Made by a program: the position numbers and the translations under genes. Below are positions 35,937 through 45,591 of a DNA stretch of 64,000 nt, piece by piece (the first letter of the stretch is position 1; each line of letters opens with the position of its first letter). The notes below the pieces were generated by a model. It was not told where the DNA came from. It was given only the letters and a program-made list of their open reading frames with translations, and did not search any database. Source of the DNA: an uncultured Prevotella sp. (GTDB taxonomy: Bacteria; Bacteroidota; Bacteroidia; Bacteroidales; Bacteroidaceae); contig CAMPYS010000001.1 of the NCBI GenBank assembly GCA_946998295.1, positions 1-64,000 of the forward strand, in the 5' to 3' direction.

Positions 35937-37823
35937 ATGAACTTGATACGACAAAAATTTTTATACTTGATAGTACTACCTTTTACATTGATATGTTGTA
36001 CTTCTAATATTGATGACATAGAAAACAAGGTAGCTATACGCACTATACATCTAAGTATAGCTCCAGTTACGGGGAAGATAGATAAAACACCGTCCCCCTC
36101 ACCTACTCGCTCCTACTCCACTGAATATCTCTTTTCCGAGAAAAATGCTTTTCCACATTTTGATATGAAAAATGGAGCTACTGTAGAAGGTATGTGTGTA
36201 CTAAAAAATGAAAATAAGAATATACCTCCGCAAGTTATTACTACAACTTGGACGATGAGTTGCGGAGAATTGAAAACTAAAAAAATAGATGTAAATATTA
36301 ATGTACCCAAAAGTGAACACATAGGAAAGTGGAGTATTCTATACACATTGGGTAAGTGGAAATATGATAAAATAACACATTCAATGTTATTTAATGGAGG
36401 TGTTAGTTTGCAACCTATTACAAAAGAAAATAATAATCGTTTGTGGATGAATATACCTTACCTATCTTTGTGGACCGATGTGCGACAAGATGATAAAGTA
36501 ACAAATATAAAATTTATTCCTCAAGGGTCAATAGTTAGAATGCAGATGCGTAATACCACTAAACATACTCTTAAAATAAAGACAATACGCATGGAGGGTG
36601 TTGACCCTACATCAGAAGCAAAGCCATTTACTACGTGTGGTTATGTAAATGTAATGGACAATAAAGCAAACATGGTATATATCAAAGATCCTATGACAAC
36701 CACTTATACATTGCCAAATGAAATAACTTTGGAAGATAGGGGAAAAAGTAACTGGTATGCTATATGGGTAATGCCTATGGGAAAAGATAAAATATTTTCC
36801 ACTGATGTATATGTATATCCAGAAAATTACACAAAAACACAAAATGTTGCGTGGTGGTTATACAATACGCCATTGTTTGGTATGAGTAATTCTGTAGGAA
36901 TAGAATCAGGAAAAAGCTACACCCTTAAAATGAAATTAAAACAAAACGTATCAACTATGCTTGATAATTGGATGCAAGGGATAGAGGATACTCGTAAAAT
37001 TTGTAAAATGTCTATTCCAGGAACACATGATACAGCTGCTGATACTGGTAATGATTGGGTGAAAACACAAGATTGGAACTTAAAAGATCAATTGAAAAAT
37101 GGTATTCGTTTTTTAGATATCAGACTCTTTTTAGATAATGGAGTATTAAAACTATGTCATAGTAATTGGGTCTTCTCTACAACATTTACTAAAGATGTAC
37201 TGTATGTAGTACGTGATTTCCTTAAAGCGCATCCTTCAGAAACGGTATTGTTTACCATAAAAAAAGATAATGGAAGTGGAGCTGGATTCGCTGACGCTGT
37301 GAACAATGCCATAAATAATGATAAAACTCTTAAACCTTATTTAGTAGGCACGTTCAAACCAGGATGGACAATGGGCGATGTTAGAGGGAAAATGGTACCG
37401 ATCAGTAGAGAGGGATGGTACACAACATGCTGTGGCTATATACCACATTGGTATGATAACAGAAGTTTCAACTCTTATATTAATGGTTCTGATGGTTGGA
37501 GTTCTGCTGAGATGTTCGTAGAAGATACATATAAGACATCTGGAGGAACAAAACGTGATTGTGTTATGAAAAATGTAGAGATGGCTAACAAAGCATATAG
37601 TACTGATAATAATAGTTGGTATATTACATTTTGTAGTTATACAGGACCTTTGGGGATTGACCATCCATGGAGAATAACTGATTACATTAATAAATATCTT
37701 GAAGATAGACTTACCAAGCATTACAACACCTGTGGTATAGTACTTTATAATTTTTGTAACTACTATGAAAGTTCATTTACTAAGCGAATAATATCACTAA
37801 ACAAAATAACGTTGCAAAAGTAA
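35937..37823 (+). CDS. surface lipoprotein with fimbrillin-like region and PI-PLC X domain
   Basis: From the ATG at 35937 the product is 628 residues with a lipoprotein signal ending at LICC (cysteine about residue 20). An ATG at 35898 would add 13 unlikely residues. The N-terminal half (about 25-345) is beta-rich and resembles fimbrillin-like (Mfa) anchoring domains, with LWTDVRQDDKVTNIKFIPQGS near 178. The C-terminal half is a phosphatidylinositol-specific phospholipase C X domain: SIPGTHDTAAD with catalytic His364, RFLDIRLF, and LCHS with His408. No calcium-type Y domain follows, as in bacterial PI-PLC. It should act at the cell surface on host or environmental phosphoinositides or GPI anchors. 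Enzyme class is clear; target is inferred. Confidence 0.87.
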   Translation: MNLIRQKFLYLIVLPFTLICCTSNIDDIENKVAIRTIHLSIAPVTGKIDKTPSPSPTRSYSTEYLFSEKNAFPHFDMKNGATVEGMCVLKNENKNIPPQVITTTWTMSCGELKTKKIDVNINVPKSEHIGKWSILYTLGKWKYDKITHSMLFNGGVSLQPITKENNNRLWMNIPYLSLWTDVRQDDKVTNIKFIPQGSIVRMQMRNTTKHTLKIKTIRMEGVDPTSEAKPFTTCGYVNVMDNKANMVYIKDPMTTTYTLPNEITLEDRGKSNWYAIWVMPMGKDKIFSTDVYVYPENYTKTQNVAWWLYNTPLFGMSNSVGIESGKSYTLKMKLKQNVSTMLDNWMQGIEDTRKICKMSIPGTHDTAADTGNDWVKTQDWNLKDQLKNGIRFLDIRLFLDNGVLKLCHSNWVFSTTFTKDVLYVVRDFLKAHPSETVLFTIKKDNGSGAGFADAVNNAINNDKTLKPYLVGTFKPGWTMGDVRGKMVPISREGWYTTCCGYIPHWYDNRSFNSYINGSDGWSSAEMFVEDTYKTSGGTKRDCVMKNVEMANKAYSTDNNSWYITFCSYTGPLGIDHPWRITDYINKYLEDRLTKHYNTCGIVLYNFCNYYESSFTKRIISLNKITLQK

Positions 37824-37847
37824 GTAGCTTATATTAACTTAATTTTT

Positions 37848-37855
37848 TATCTTTG
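37848..37855 (+). promoter_or_regulatory. -7 box of the LolC/E-like permease gene
   Basis: TATCTTTG followed by CA, 23 bases before the ATG at 37879. Confidence 0.6.
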
Positions 37856-37878
37856 CATAAATAAATTTTATGTAGCAG

Positions 37879-39132
37879 ATGAACTTTCCTTTATTTATTG
37901 CGCGGCGAATAAGTGGTAAAACAATATTAAACACTAAAGTTTCTCGTCCAGCTGTGAGTATTGCTATTGCAGGTGTAGCAATAGGACTTGCCGTAATGAT
38001 TATTACAGTAAGTGTAGTTATAGGTTTTAAACATACTATACGAAATAAAGTGTTCGGATTTGGAGGTCATATAACACTTGCAGAATACTTTTCTATACAA
38101 GGTATGGACCAAGAACAGCATCCTATAGAAATAAATGATAGTCTATGCCATGAATTATATAAAATTAAAGGAATAAAAAATATTCAACGTTATACTTATG
38201 CACAAGGAATATTTAAAACAGATAATGATTTTTTAGGAATTATATTAAAAGGTATAAACTCTGATTATGATACTACATTTATCCATTCTAACATGATAGA
38301 GGGAAGTATACCACAATACTCTAAAACAAAAAATAAAAATTTAATAGTAATATCAAAAACTATAGCCGACAAGTTAAATCTAAAATTAAACGATCGCATT
38401 TTTGCTTATTTTCTTAATGAAAAAGGTTTTTTACCTCGTAGATTTAAAATCTGTGGAATATATGAAACAAATTTAAAACAATATGACAGCCAAATATGTT
38501 TAAGTAACATATATACTGTAAATAAGATTAATGGTTGGAAATCAAACCAATATTCAGGAGCTGAGATTATAGTAAAAAACATTGATGATTTAAACAAAAT
38601 TGCTTACAACATATCAAAAAAAATAAGAGGAAAACGAGATAATTATGGCAACAGATATTCAAGTGCTACTGTTATGGAACAAAACCCACAAATTTTTTCA
38701 TGGTTAAACCTTATGGATCTTAATGTTTGGATTATATTTGTTCTTATGATAGCTGTTGCTTGTGTTACTATGATTTCTGGGTTGCTAATTATAATACTTG
38801 AACGTACACAAATGATAGGATTGCTTAAAGCTATAGGAGGACGTAATTCGCAAATACGTCATATCTTTCTTTGGCTTGCCAGTTTTATTATATGTAAAGG
38901 TTTGTTATGGGGTGACATCATAGGTATAGGGCTTGTTTTGTTTCAACAATTCACAGGTGCTATTAGTTTAGATGAGAAAATATACTATGTAAACACAGTA
39001 CCTGTAGAACTTAATATTCCTATAGTAATAGCACTGAATATAGCTACCTTATTTATCTGTCTGATAATTTTAATTATTCCAAGTTATTTAATAAGTCACA
39101 TAGCTCCAGCTAAAACTATGAAATATGAATAA
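37879..39132 (+). CDS. ABC transporter permease, FtsX/LolC/LolE family
   Basis: The 417-residue protein has the four-helix MacB/LolC architecture. The first helix (about 24-48) is followed by a large periplasmic domain (about 50-270) and three further helices (about 276-302, 322-350, 375-400). The start NFPLFIARRISG and the segment ERTQMIGLLKAIGG (about 311-324), which contacts the ATPase, are typical of lipoprotein-releasing permeases. It probably moves lipoproteins or lipids out of the inner membrane with an ATPase encoded elsewhere. A single promoter precedes it. Confidence 0.85.
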   Translation: MNFPLFIARRISGKTILNTKVSRPAVSIAIAGVAIGLAVMIITVSVVIGFKHTIRNKVFGFGGHITLAEYFSIQGMDQEQHPIEINDSLCHELYKIKGIKNIQRYTYAQGIFKTDNDFLGIILKGINSDYDTTFIHSNMIEGSIPQYSKTKNKNLIVISKTIADKLNLKLNDRIFAYFLNEKGFLPRRFKICGIYETNLKQYDSQICLSNIYTVNKINGWKSNQYSGAEIIVKNIDDLNKIAYNISKKIRGKRDNYGNRYSSATVMEQNPQIFSWLNLMDLNVWIIFVLMIAVACVTMISGLLIIILERTQMIGLLKAIGGRNSQIRHIFLWLASFIICKGLLWGDIIGIGLVLFQQFTGAISLDEKIYYVNTVPVELNIPIVIALNIATLFICLIILIIPSYLISHIAPAKTMKYE

Positions 39133-39172
39133 AAGAAATAATTAATATATGTAATATATATGCTTTTTTTCT

Positions 39173-39180
39173 TATCTTTG
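39173..39180 (+). promoter_or_regulatory. -7 box of the MaoC-like gene
   Basis: TATCTTTG followed by CC, 30 bases before the ATG at 39211. Confidence 0.6.
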
Positions 39181-39210
39181 CCATTAAATTTATTAAATAA
39201 ATAAGTAAAT

Positions 39211-39675
39211 ATGGGGAAAGTAATAGTAAATAGCTACGAAGAATTAGCTACTTATTTAGGAAAGGAACTTGGAAAAAGCCAATGGATAAAAGTAGATCAA
39301 GAACGTATTAATCTATTTGCTGATGCAACATTAGATCACCAATGGATTCATGTTGATACAGCAAAGGCTCAAAAAGAAAGTCCATATAAGAGTACGATTG
39401 CACATGGATATCTTACACTATCTTTAATACCCCATATGTGGGATGAAATAATAGAAGTACATAACCTTAAAATGTTGGTAAACTACGGTATGGATAAAAT
39501 GAGATTTGGTTTACCAGTTATTACAGGTTCAAGAGTGAGGTTAGTAACAACCCTTCACAGTATAGAAAATCTACGTGGTATATGTAAGACAGGCATAAAA
39601 TTCAAAATAGAAATAGAGGGAGAGCGAAAACCAGCTCTTGAAGGAATTGCAACTTTTCTATATTACTTCAATTAA
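39211..39675 (+). CDS. MaoC family (R)-specific enoyl-CoA hydratase-like protein
   Basis: The 154-residue protein is a single hot-dog fold. FADATLDHQWIHVDTAKA (about 31-48) holds the catalytic Asp-His dyad of hydratase 2, and YKSTIAHGYLTLSLIP (about 54-69) follows the expected pattern. VNYGMDKMRFGLPVITGSRVR forms the later strands. It hydrates or dehydrates acyl-CoA or acyl-ACP intermediates in cytoplasmic lipid metabolism; the substrate is unknown. It stands 44 bases before the dipeptidase gene on the same strand. Confidence 0.88.
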   Translation: MGKVIVNSYEELATYLGKELGKSQWIKVDQERINLFADATLDHQWIHVDTAKAQKESPYKSTIAHGYLTLSLIPHMWDEIIEVHNLKMLVNYGMDKMRFGLPVITGSRVRLVTTLHSIENLRGICKTGIKFKIEIEGERKPALEGIATFLYYFN

Positions 39676-39719
39676 ATAAAAGCCTTATTAAAAAACTTTA
39701 AAGCTATTATATAAAAACT

Positions 39720-41081
39720 ATGATTAAAGAATATCTAAAAAAAAACGAAAACCGCATTCTTGATGAACTTTTTAGTCTCATCCGTATACCGAGCGTAAGC
39801 GCACAACCAGAAAAACATCATAAGGATATTTTAAAGTGTGCCGAGCGTTGGAAAGAGCTTTTACTAATGGCAGGTGTTGATAAAGCTGAAGTTATGACTA
39901 CTAAAGGAAACCCCGTAGTTTATGCAGAAAAAATGGTAAATCCAGCAGCTAAGACTTTGCTAATATATGGACACTATGATGTTATGCCTGCTGAACCTTT
40001 TGAATTATGGAAAAGTGAACCATTTGAGCCAATTATACGTGATGGACATATTTGGGCAAGAGGCGCAGACGATGACAAAGGACAATCTTTTATACAGGCT
40101 AAAGCTTTTGAATATGTAAATAAAAATGGATTGTTAAAACATAATATAAAATTTATACTTGAAGGGGAAGAAGAAGTAGGCTCTCCGAGCCTTTCTGCAT
40201 TCTGCTCTGAAAATAAAGAGCTACTAAAAAGCGATGTTATTCTTGTTTCTGATACAAGTATGTTAGCAGCTGACTTACCATCGCTAACTACGGGCTTACG
40301 TGGTATAGCTTATTGGCAAATAGAAGTAACTGGACCAAATCATGATTTACATTCAGGACACTTTGGAGGTGCAGTTGCAAATCCTGTTTATGAACTATGC
40401 AAAATGCTTACTAATTGTATAGATTCTGATGGACATATTACTTTCCCACATTTTTATGATGATGTTTTAGATATACCAAGCGAAGAACGTAAGATGGTAG
40501 CGCAAATACCATTTAATGAAGAAGCATATAAAAAAGCATTAGATGTTGAAGAGTTATTTGGCGAAAAAGGATACAGTACTATAGAACGTAACGGATTCCG
40601 TCCTTCTTTTGATATATGCGGAATATGGGGTGGCTATCAAGGTGATGGAGCTAAGACTGTTATACCATCTAAGGCATTTGCTAAAATATCTTGTAGATTA
40701 GTGCCAAATCAAGATTATGAAAAGATAGGAGAACTTGTTATAGATTATTTCAAGCGAGTAGCACCTAAAAGCATAAAAGTTGATATTAAATTCTTGCATG
40801 GAGGTCAAGGTTATGTTTGTCCTATAACTCTTCCTGCTTATCAAGCAGCAGAAAGAGGATTTGAAAAGGCATTTGGTAAACGTCCTTTACCAGTTCGTCG
40901 TGGGGGTAGTATACCTATCATTTCAACTTTTGAGAAAATACTTGGAGTAAAGACAGTACTTATGGGCTTTGGCTTAGAATCAAATGCGATTCACTCTCCT
41001 AATGAAAATATTCCGTTAGATATTTTCTGGAAAGGTATAGAAGCTGTTATCAATTTCCATACAGAATTTGATAAACTATAA
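39720..41081 (+). CDS. M20 family dipeptidase
   Basis: The 453-residue zinc peptidase has YGHYDVMPAEPFELW (about 82-96), ARGADDDKGQ (about 113-122), EGEEEVGSPS (about 147-156) and SDTSML (about 177-182). These provide the metal ligands and catalytic Glu of M20 carnosinase/PepV-like enzymes, and a lid domain (about 210-330) follows. It has no signal peptide, so it cleaves dipeptides in the cytoplasm, consistent with a peptide-using lifestyle. A strong terminator follows. Confidence 0.92.
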   Translation: MIKEYLKKNENRILDELFSLIRIPSVSAQPEKHHKDILKCAERWKELLLMAGVDKAEVMTTKGNPVVYAEKMVNPAAKTLLIYGHYDVMPAEPFELWKSEPFEPIIRDGHIWARGADDDKGQSFIQAKAFEYVNKNGLLKHNIKFILEGEEEVGSPSLSAFCSENKELLKSDVILVSDTSMLAADLPSLTTGLRGIAYWQIEVTGPNHDLHSGHFGGAVANPVYELCKMLTNCIDSDGHITFPHFYDDVLDIPSEERKMVAQIPFNEEAYKKALDVEELFGEKGYSTIERNGFRPSFDICGIWGGYQGDGAKTVIPSKAFAKISCRLVPNQDYEKIGELVIDYFKRVAPKSIKVDIKFLHGGQGYVCPITLPAYQAAERGFEKAFGKRPLPVRRGGSIPIISTFEKILGVKTVLMGFGLESNAIHSPNENIPLDIFWKGIEAVINFHTEFDKL

Positions 41082-41109
41082 TTATTCATAATTATAATTT
41101 TTTGTTTCA

Positions 41110-41150
41110 GGGGATAGATTATTGTATTATGAAATCTATCCCCATTTTTA
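41110..41150 (+). terminator. intrinsic terminator after the dipeptidase gene
   Basis: A perfect eleven-base stem, ggggatagatt (41110-41120) with aatctatcccc (41133-41143), is followed by attttta. It separates the dipeptidase from locus B. Confidence 0.88.
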
Positions 41151-41240
41151 TATTTATTTTTATAGTTTAATATTATAAAAAATATTTTCTACAAATTAAA
41201 TTACCTTGTTATAGGTATTGTAAGACAAATACATATATAT

Positions 41241-41248
41241 TAACTTTG
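41241..41248 (+). promoter_or_regulatory. -7 box at the head of locus B
   Basis: TAACTTTG followed by CA, 52 bases before the ATG at 41301 and directly after the terminator. It is the only clear -7 box I found before the run of nine genes ending at 54228. Confidence 0.65.
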
Positions 41249-41300
41249 CAGCCATAATATACATATTAATAAATTTATAAAATAAAAATACAAAAGGATA

Positions 41301-42416
41301 ATGAAGAAATTTTATTTAAGTTTTATTATTTTTTCTCTTCTATGTGCATTTAATACAGCAAGTGCAATAGGTACAAGTATTATAAAAGTACGTACAAATA
41401 ATCCTACTGGTAAAGTCTTGCATATAAAAGCTTTAATTTATGGAGGAATAGATAATGAGGGAGACGAAATAGATGATGATCCAAAAGAAAATGTTAATAT
41501 TTCTTTTGAAGGTGCAAATATTGTGCATTCCAAAAATCAAGATCTTTGGATAGAATTAAAATCTAAGGATTTTATAATAAAAGGAGATTTAAATTATTTA
41601 GATCTAACTGCTTGTAATGTAGAAGGAACAGATTTAAGTCAGGCTACTCGCCTTCATGAAATACATTTAGATCAAAATCCAATTTCTACTTTCAATCCTT
41701 CTGAAGCACCTAAATTAACAGTTATTTGGTTGTCAGATTGTAAAAATATTAAAAAACTTAATTTAAAAGGTGCTAAATACTTAAAGGGAATATCTTTACA
41801 AAATACATCTATTGAAGAAATAGATTTTTCAGGCGCAGAACAGATAGAGAATCTATATTTGGGTGATAATCCGAAACTTAATACCATAGATTTAACAAAT
41901 ATGATAAATTTAAGAGAATTGTTTGTAAATGGAAATAATATTAATAAACTTGATATTGCTAAGTGCACTTTGTTAGAACGATTAGAGTGCAGTAAAAACA
42001 ACTTATCTGAACTTGATTTATCAACCAACTTTAAATTAGAATTTATATCTTGTTGGGGAAATAAGATAAAGGGAAAATCTATGGATAAATTAATTTCATC
42101 ACTTTCTAAAAAAGAACCTGATGGTACAGAATATGAGTTATGTATTTACAATAAATATTATAAAAATGAAGGAAATATTTTGACAGAAGCCCAAGCAAAA
42201 GATGTAAAAGCTCGTGGTTGGATACCTAAACAGGCAGAAGGAAATATGGATTTCTTTACTTGGGTAGAATTTAAAGGTGCATCAGATGGTATAAATACTA
42301 TCAAATTATCAAAAGATACAGATAATGGACAATGGTACGACTTATGTGGTCGTAAAATAGAAAAGCCAACCAATAGTGGTATATATATACATAATGGCAA
42401 AAAGATTTTCTTGTGA
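41301..42416 (+). CDS. secreted leucine-rich-repeat protein with T9SS-like tail, first gene of locus B
   Basis: The 371-residue protein has a signal peptide (about 1-22, ending ASA) and then, from about 75 to 255, roughly eight short leucine-rich repeats of about 22 residues. Examples are LNYLDLTACNVEGTDLSQ, LHEIHLDQNPISTFNPS and IENLYLGDNPKLNTIDLT. The C-terminus, WYDLCGRKIEKPTNSGIYIHN, has the YDxxGRKI...GIY form of type IX sorting tails, close to that of the C10 protease at 4285-7425. It is likely a surface or secreted binding protein. Only three bases separate it from the TonB receptor. What it binds is unknown; a role in presenting substrate to locus B is inferred from position. Confidence 0.8.
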   Translation: MKKFYLSFIIFSLLCAFNTASAIGTSIIKVRTNNPTGKVLHIKALIYGGIDNEGDEIDDDPKENVNISFEGANIVHSKNQDLWIELKSKDFIIKGDLNYLDLTACNVEGTDLSQATRLHEIHLDQNPISTFNPSEAPKLTVIWLSDCKNIKKLNLKGAKYLKGISLQNTSIEEIDFSGAEQIENLYLGDNPKLNTIDLTNMINLRELFVNGNNINKLDIAKCTLLERLECSKNNLSELDLSTNFKLEFISCWGNKIKGKSMDKLISSLSKKEPDGTEYELCIYNKYYKNEGNILTEAQAKDVKARGWIPKQAEGNMDFFTWVEFKGASDGINTIKLSKDTDNGQWYDLCGRKIEKPTNSGIYIHNGKKIFL

Positions 42417-42419
42417 TAA

Positions 42420-45161
42420 TTGAAACAAATTAAAATTTTGAGACGTCTAATTATATTTTTAATAGTAGCATCTTATAGTTTTTCTATATCAGCTCAAATA
42501 CACTGTAAAGTGTTAGATAAAAAAAGTAGAGAACCTATAATAGGTGCTACTATTTCACGTATTACTTCAAAAAAAATAATAGCTGTAACAGATATTAATG
42601 GAATATTTATACTTGATAAAAATATTTCGCAGCCAATAAATATATCATACATAGGTTACAAAACAAAACGTGTAGTCGCTAAAAATTCTGATATTTTTTA
42701 TTTAGAGGAAGATTCGCATAAACTTAATGAAGTTGTTGTAACTGCACAAGAGGGACATGGTCTATCAAGTACTTCTACTATAAGTCGTCATGCTATGGAA
42801 CATTTGCAACCATCAAGTTTTGCAGATTTATTGGAGCTGCTTCCAGGTGGTCGTGCTAAGGACCCTCGCTTAAATGTTCCAAATACAATAAAGTTACGTG
42901 AAGTACCTATTAATAGTAGTCAGTATACAACATCTTCTTTAGGTACACGATTTATAGTTGATGGTGCCCCGATAAGTGTAAACGGTAATATGCAATATTT
43001 GTCAGGAGCAATAGACAGAACTTCTGGTAAGAGAAATTTTGTAAATTCTGGAGTAGATATGCGTACACTATCAACTGATGATATTCAAGATGTAACAATT
43101 GTTAGAGGAATACCATCTGTACAATACGGGGAACTTACAAGCGGGTTAGTAAAAGTAAGACGTAGAAAAGGAGGTAATGATTTGTCGGCTCGTTTTAAAG
43201 CTGATATGGATACAAAATTATTCTATTTAGCTAAGGCTTTTGAGTGGACAAAAAAAAGACTATCGTTAAACTTAAGTAGCGATTATCTTAATAATAAAGC
43301 TGAACCTCGTAATCTTTTAGAAACATATAAACGTATAACACTATCTGCGAGGATAAATAAACGTTGGATAACCCCATCTCTAAATATAGCTAGTTCACTT
43401 AATCTTGATTATGGAGGCTCATTTGATGACGACAAAGTAGATCCACAATTTAATCATGGAGGTATAGACAAATATAAATCAACATATAACCGTTATGCTA
43501 CAAGTTTTTCACTTGATATAAATAGTAATAATGAATTGTCCGTTTTCGATAACGCAGAAATAGAAGCAGCTTTCTCATATGAAAAAAACCGTTTAGAGAG
43601 AACTCGCCTTGTGCAACTTGATGGGGATACACCTGCAGCAATGACAATGACAGATGGGGAGAGTGATGCAGTACTGATAAGACCTTATAAATATGTTGCT
43701 ACACATATTGTAGATGGGAAGCCTATAAACCTATATCTTAAAGCTAATTCACGATTTAGTATACCAATAAAAAGAATATCTAATTCCACTTTATTAGGTG
43801 TAGATTATCAAATGGATAGAAATATAGGCGAAGGACAAATATATGACCGTCTGCATCCTGTATATACTGGCGCATCATTTAGACCTCGTCGCTATATAGA
43901 TATTCCTGCTTCTCAATGTCTTGCAGCTTACTTAGAAGAACAATTAAGTATGGGGATAGGCTCTAATAAATTTGATATGGAAGCAGGTGTAAGAGCTGAA
44001 ACAATGCCAGGAATAAATAAGCGATTTGCAATATATAAAAAAATAAATGTAGACCCACGTATTAATATAGGTTGGACATTTCCAACATTTAATATATATA
44101 ATCATCCTGTTCGTATCAATTTAACAGGTGGTATAGGTTGGCATAGTATGTTTCCAACTATAGACTTACTATATCCCGAACATGCTTATATGGATATTGT
44201 AGAATTAAATTACTATCACGAAAATCCAAATTACCGTAGAATGTATTTGCAGACTTATGTTATAGATCCTACTAATCCAAATTTAACAGCAGCACGTAAC
44301 TTCAAATGGGAAGTAAAAGGTGATATAGAATGGAACGGAAATAGAGCAACACTTACCTATTTTGTTGAAGATATGAAATCTGGATTCCGCTCAATGAGTG
44401 TTTATAAACCTTATAAATATAAAGATTTTGATGTTTCAACTATTGATCCAAATAAAATAACTGCACGTCCAGATGTGGATAAGTTAACCTACACAAAAAA
44501 ATTAACTATGCGTGATTATGAACATACATCTAACGGAAGCCGTACGTATAAGAGAGGATTGGAATGGATTATTTCTACAAAACGGCTTAAAGGAATAAAT
44601 ACACGTTTAACTGTAACAGGAGCATGGTTTTTAACAGAATATCATAATTCTTTACCTATAATGTATAAGCCAACAAAGATGATAGGTGGAGAGCCTTTAG
44701 AAATTGTTGGTATATATAAGGATGATGAGGGATTTATAAGAGAAATGGTTAATACCAATTTCACATTTGATACAACAATTCCTAAACTTAAATTAGGTTT
44801 TTCGTTATCAGCACAATGTCTTTGGATAACAGCGGAACAATCTATGTTTAAGGAGAATATTCCTCTAAAATATATGGGAACTGATGGTATAATAAGACCA
44901 TTTACAGAGGCTGATAAAAAGGATATACACCTTCAACATTTAGTTAGAACATATACTGATGCAATGTTTTTACGTCAAACTGTTCCTTTTTCTATGGACT
45001 TGAATTTGAAAGCAACTAAGAAATTATTAAATGATAAACTATTGATAGCCCTTTTTGTTAATAAAATATGGGATGTTTATCCAGACTATGTTAGAAACGA
45101 TTTCGTTATAAGGCGATACGTTACTCCATATTTTGGTATTGAGCTAAATGTAAAGCTATAA
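42420..45161 (+). CDS. TonB-dependent receptor with carboxypeptidase-regulatory domain, locus B
   Basis: The 913-residue receptor appears to start at a TTG (42420), since no ATG precedes the signal peptide (about 1-25, ending ISA) in frame; a second TTG at 42438 is possible. Residues 27-97 form a carboxypeptidase-D regulatory-like domain (IIGATISRI, TDINGIFIL, ISYIGYKTK). LNEVVVTAQ (102-110) is TonB-box-like, the plug spans about 112-250 (HLQPSSFADLLELLPGG, FIVDGAPISVNGN, VTIVRGIPSVQYGELTSG), and the barrel fills the rest. It is paralogous to the locus A receptor at 22235-24748. It takes up an unknown ligand; layout suggests a siderophore-like or peptide ligand. No SusD partner is present. 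Confidence 0.92.
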   Translation: MKQIKILRRLIIFLIVASYSFSISAQIHCKVLDKKSREPIIGATISRITSKKIIAVTDINGIFILDKNISQPINISYIGYKTKRVVAKNSDIFYLEEDSHKLNEVVVTAQEGHGLSSTSTISRHAMEHLQPSSFADLLELLPGGRAKDPRLNVPNTIKLREVPINSSQYTTSSLGTRFIVDGAPISVNGNMQYLSGAIDRTSGKRNFVNSGVDMRTLSTDDIQDVTIVRGIPSVQYGELTSGLVKVRRRKGGNDLSARFKADMDTKLFYLAKAFEWTKKRLSLNLSSDYLNNKAEPRNLLETYKRITLSARINKRWITPSLNIASSLNLDYGGSFDDDKVDPQFNHGGIDKYKSTYNRYATSFSLDINSNNELSVFDNAEIEAAFSYEKNRLERTRLVQLDGDTPAAMTMTDGESDAVLIRPYKYVATHIVDGKPINLYLKANSRFSIPIKRISNSTLLGVDYQMDRNIGEGQIYDRLHPVYTGASFRPRRYIDIPASQCLAAYLEEQLSMGIGSNKFDMEAGVRAETMPGINKRFAIYKKINVDPRINIGWTFPTFNIYNHPVRINLTGGIGWHSMFPTIDLLYPEHAYMDIVELNYYHENPNYRRMYLQTYVIDPTNPNLTAARNFKWEVKGDIEWNGNRATLTYFVEDMKSGFRSMSVYKPYKYKDFDVSTIDPNKITARPDVDKLTYTKKLTMRDYEHTSNGSRTYKRGLEWIISTKRLKGINTRLTVTGAWFLTEYHNSLPIMYKPTKMIGGEPLEIVGIYKDDEGFIREMVNTNFTFDTTIPKLKLGFSLSAQCLWITAEQSMFKENIPLKYMGTDGIIRPFTEADKKDIHLQHLVRTYTDAMFLRQTVPFSMDLNLKATKKLLNDKLLIALFVNKIWDVYPDYVRNDFVIRRYVTPYFGIELNVKL

Positions 45162-45174
45162 AGATGGTAATAAA

Positions 45175-45558
45175 ATGAAAAAAATATTATATATATTTTT
45201 ATTTATAATAGCTGTATTAATTTTTCAAGCTTGTACAGACAAGAACGAGGACTATTATACAGAAGCCAATGTACAACTTTTGTTACCAGATACAATAACT
45301 ACGATACAAGTACAAGGAACTATAACTTTGAAGAATTTATCTACTGGTCGTAATTATACCTCTTCAAGATTTAATAGTGATAACGCTGTTATATTTCCTC
45401 AACTTTTACGTGGAGTATATTCATTGGATATAGAAGGCACTATAAGATTCAGGGGTAAAAGTAATCATGAGTTTGTTAAATATTATAGAGCTTCTTCTGA
45501 TTATATAGAGATAGTTAAGCATCCTGCATACATAAAAAAAGCTATAATATTTATGTAA
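45175..45558 (+). CDS. small lipoprotein, locus B
   Basis: A 127-residue lipoprotein with the lipobox cysteine at residue 20 (IFQAC). The mature part is a probable single beta-sandwich with VQLLLPDTI, ITLKNLSTGRNYTSSRF and LLRGVYSLDIEGTIRFRG. It matches the locus A lipoprotein (21840-22238) in size, order and the LRGVY loop. It begins 13 bases after the receptor gene. Function is unknown; constant pairing with the receptor suggests a direct partner. Confidence 0.75.
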   Translation: MKKILYIFLFIIAVLIFQACTDKNEDYYTEANVQLLLPDTITTIQVQGTITLKNLSTGRNYTSSRFNSDNAVIFPQLLRGVYSLDIEGTIRFRGKSNHEFVKYYRASSDYIEIVKHPAYIKKAIIFM

Positions 45559-45591
45559 AATTATATTTCTTACATAATTTGATACAGAAAA

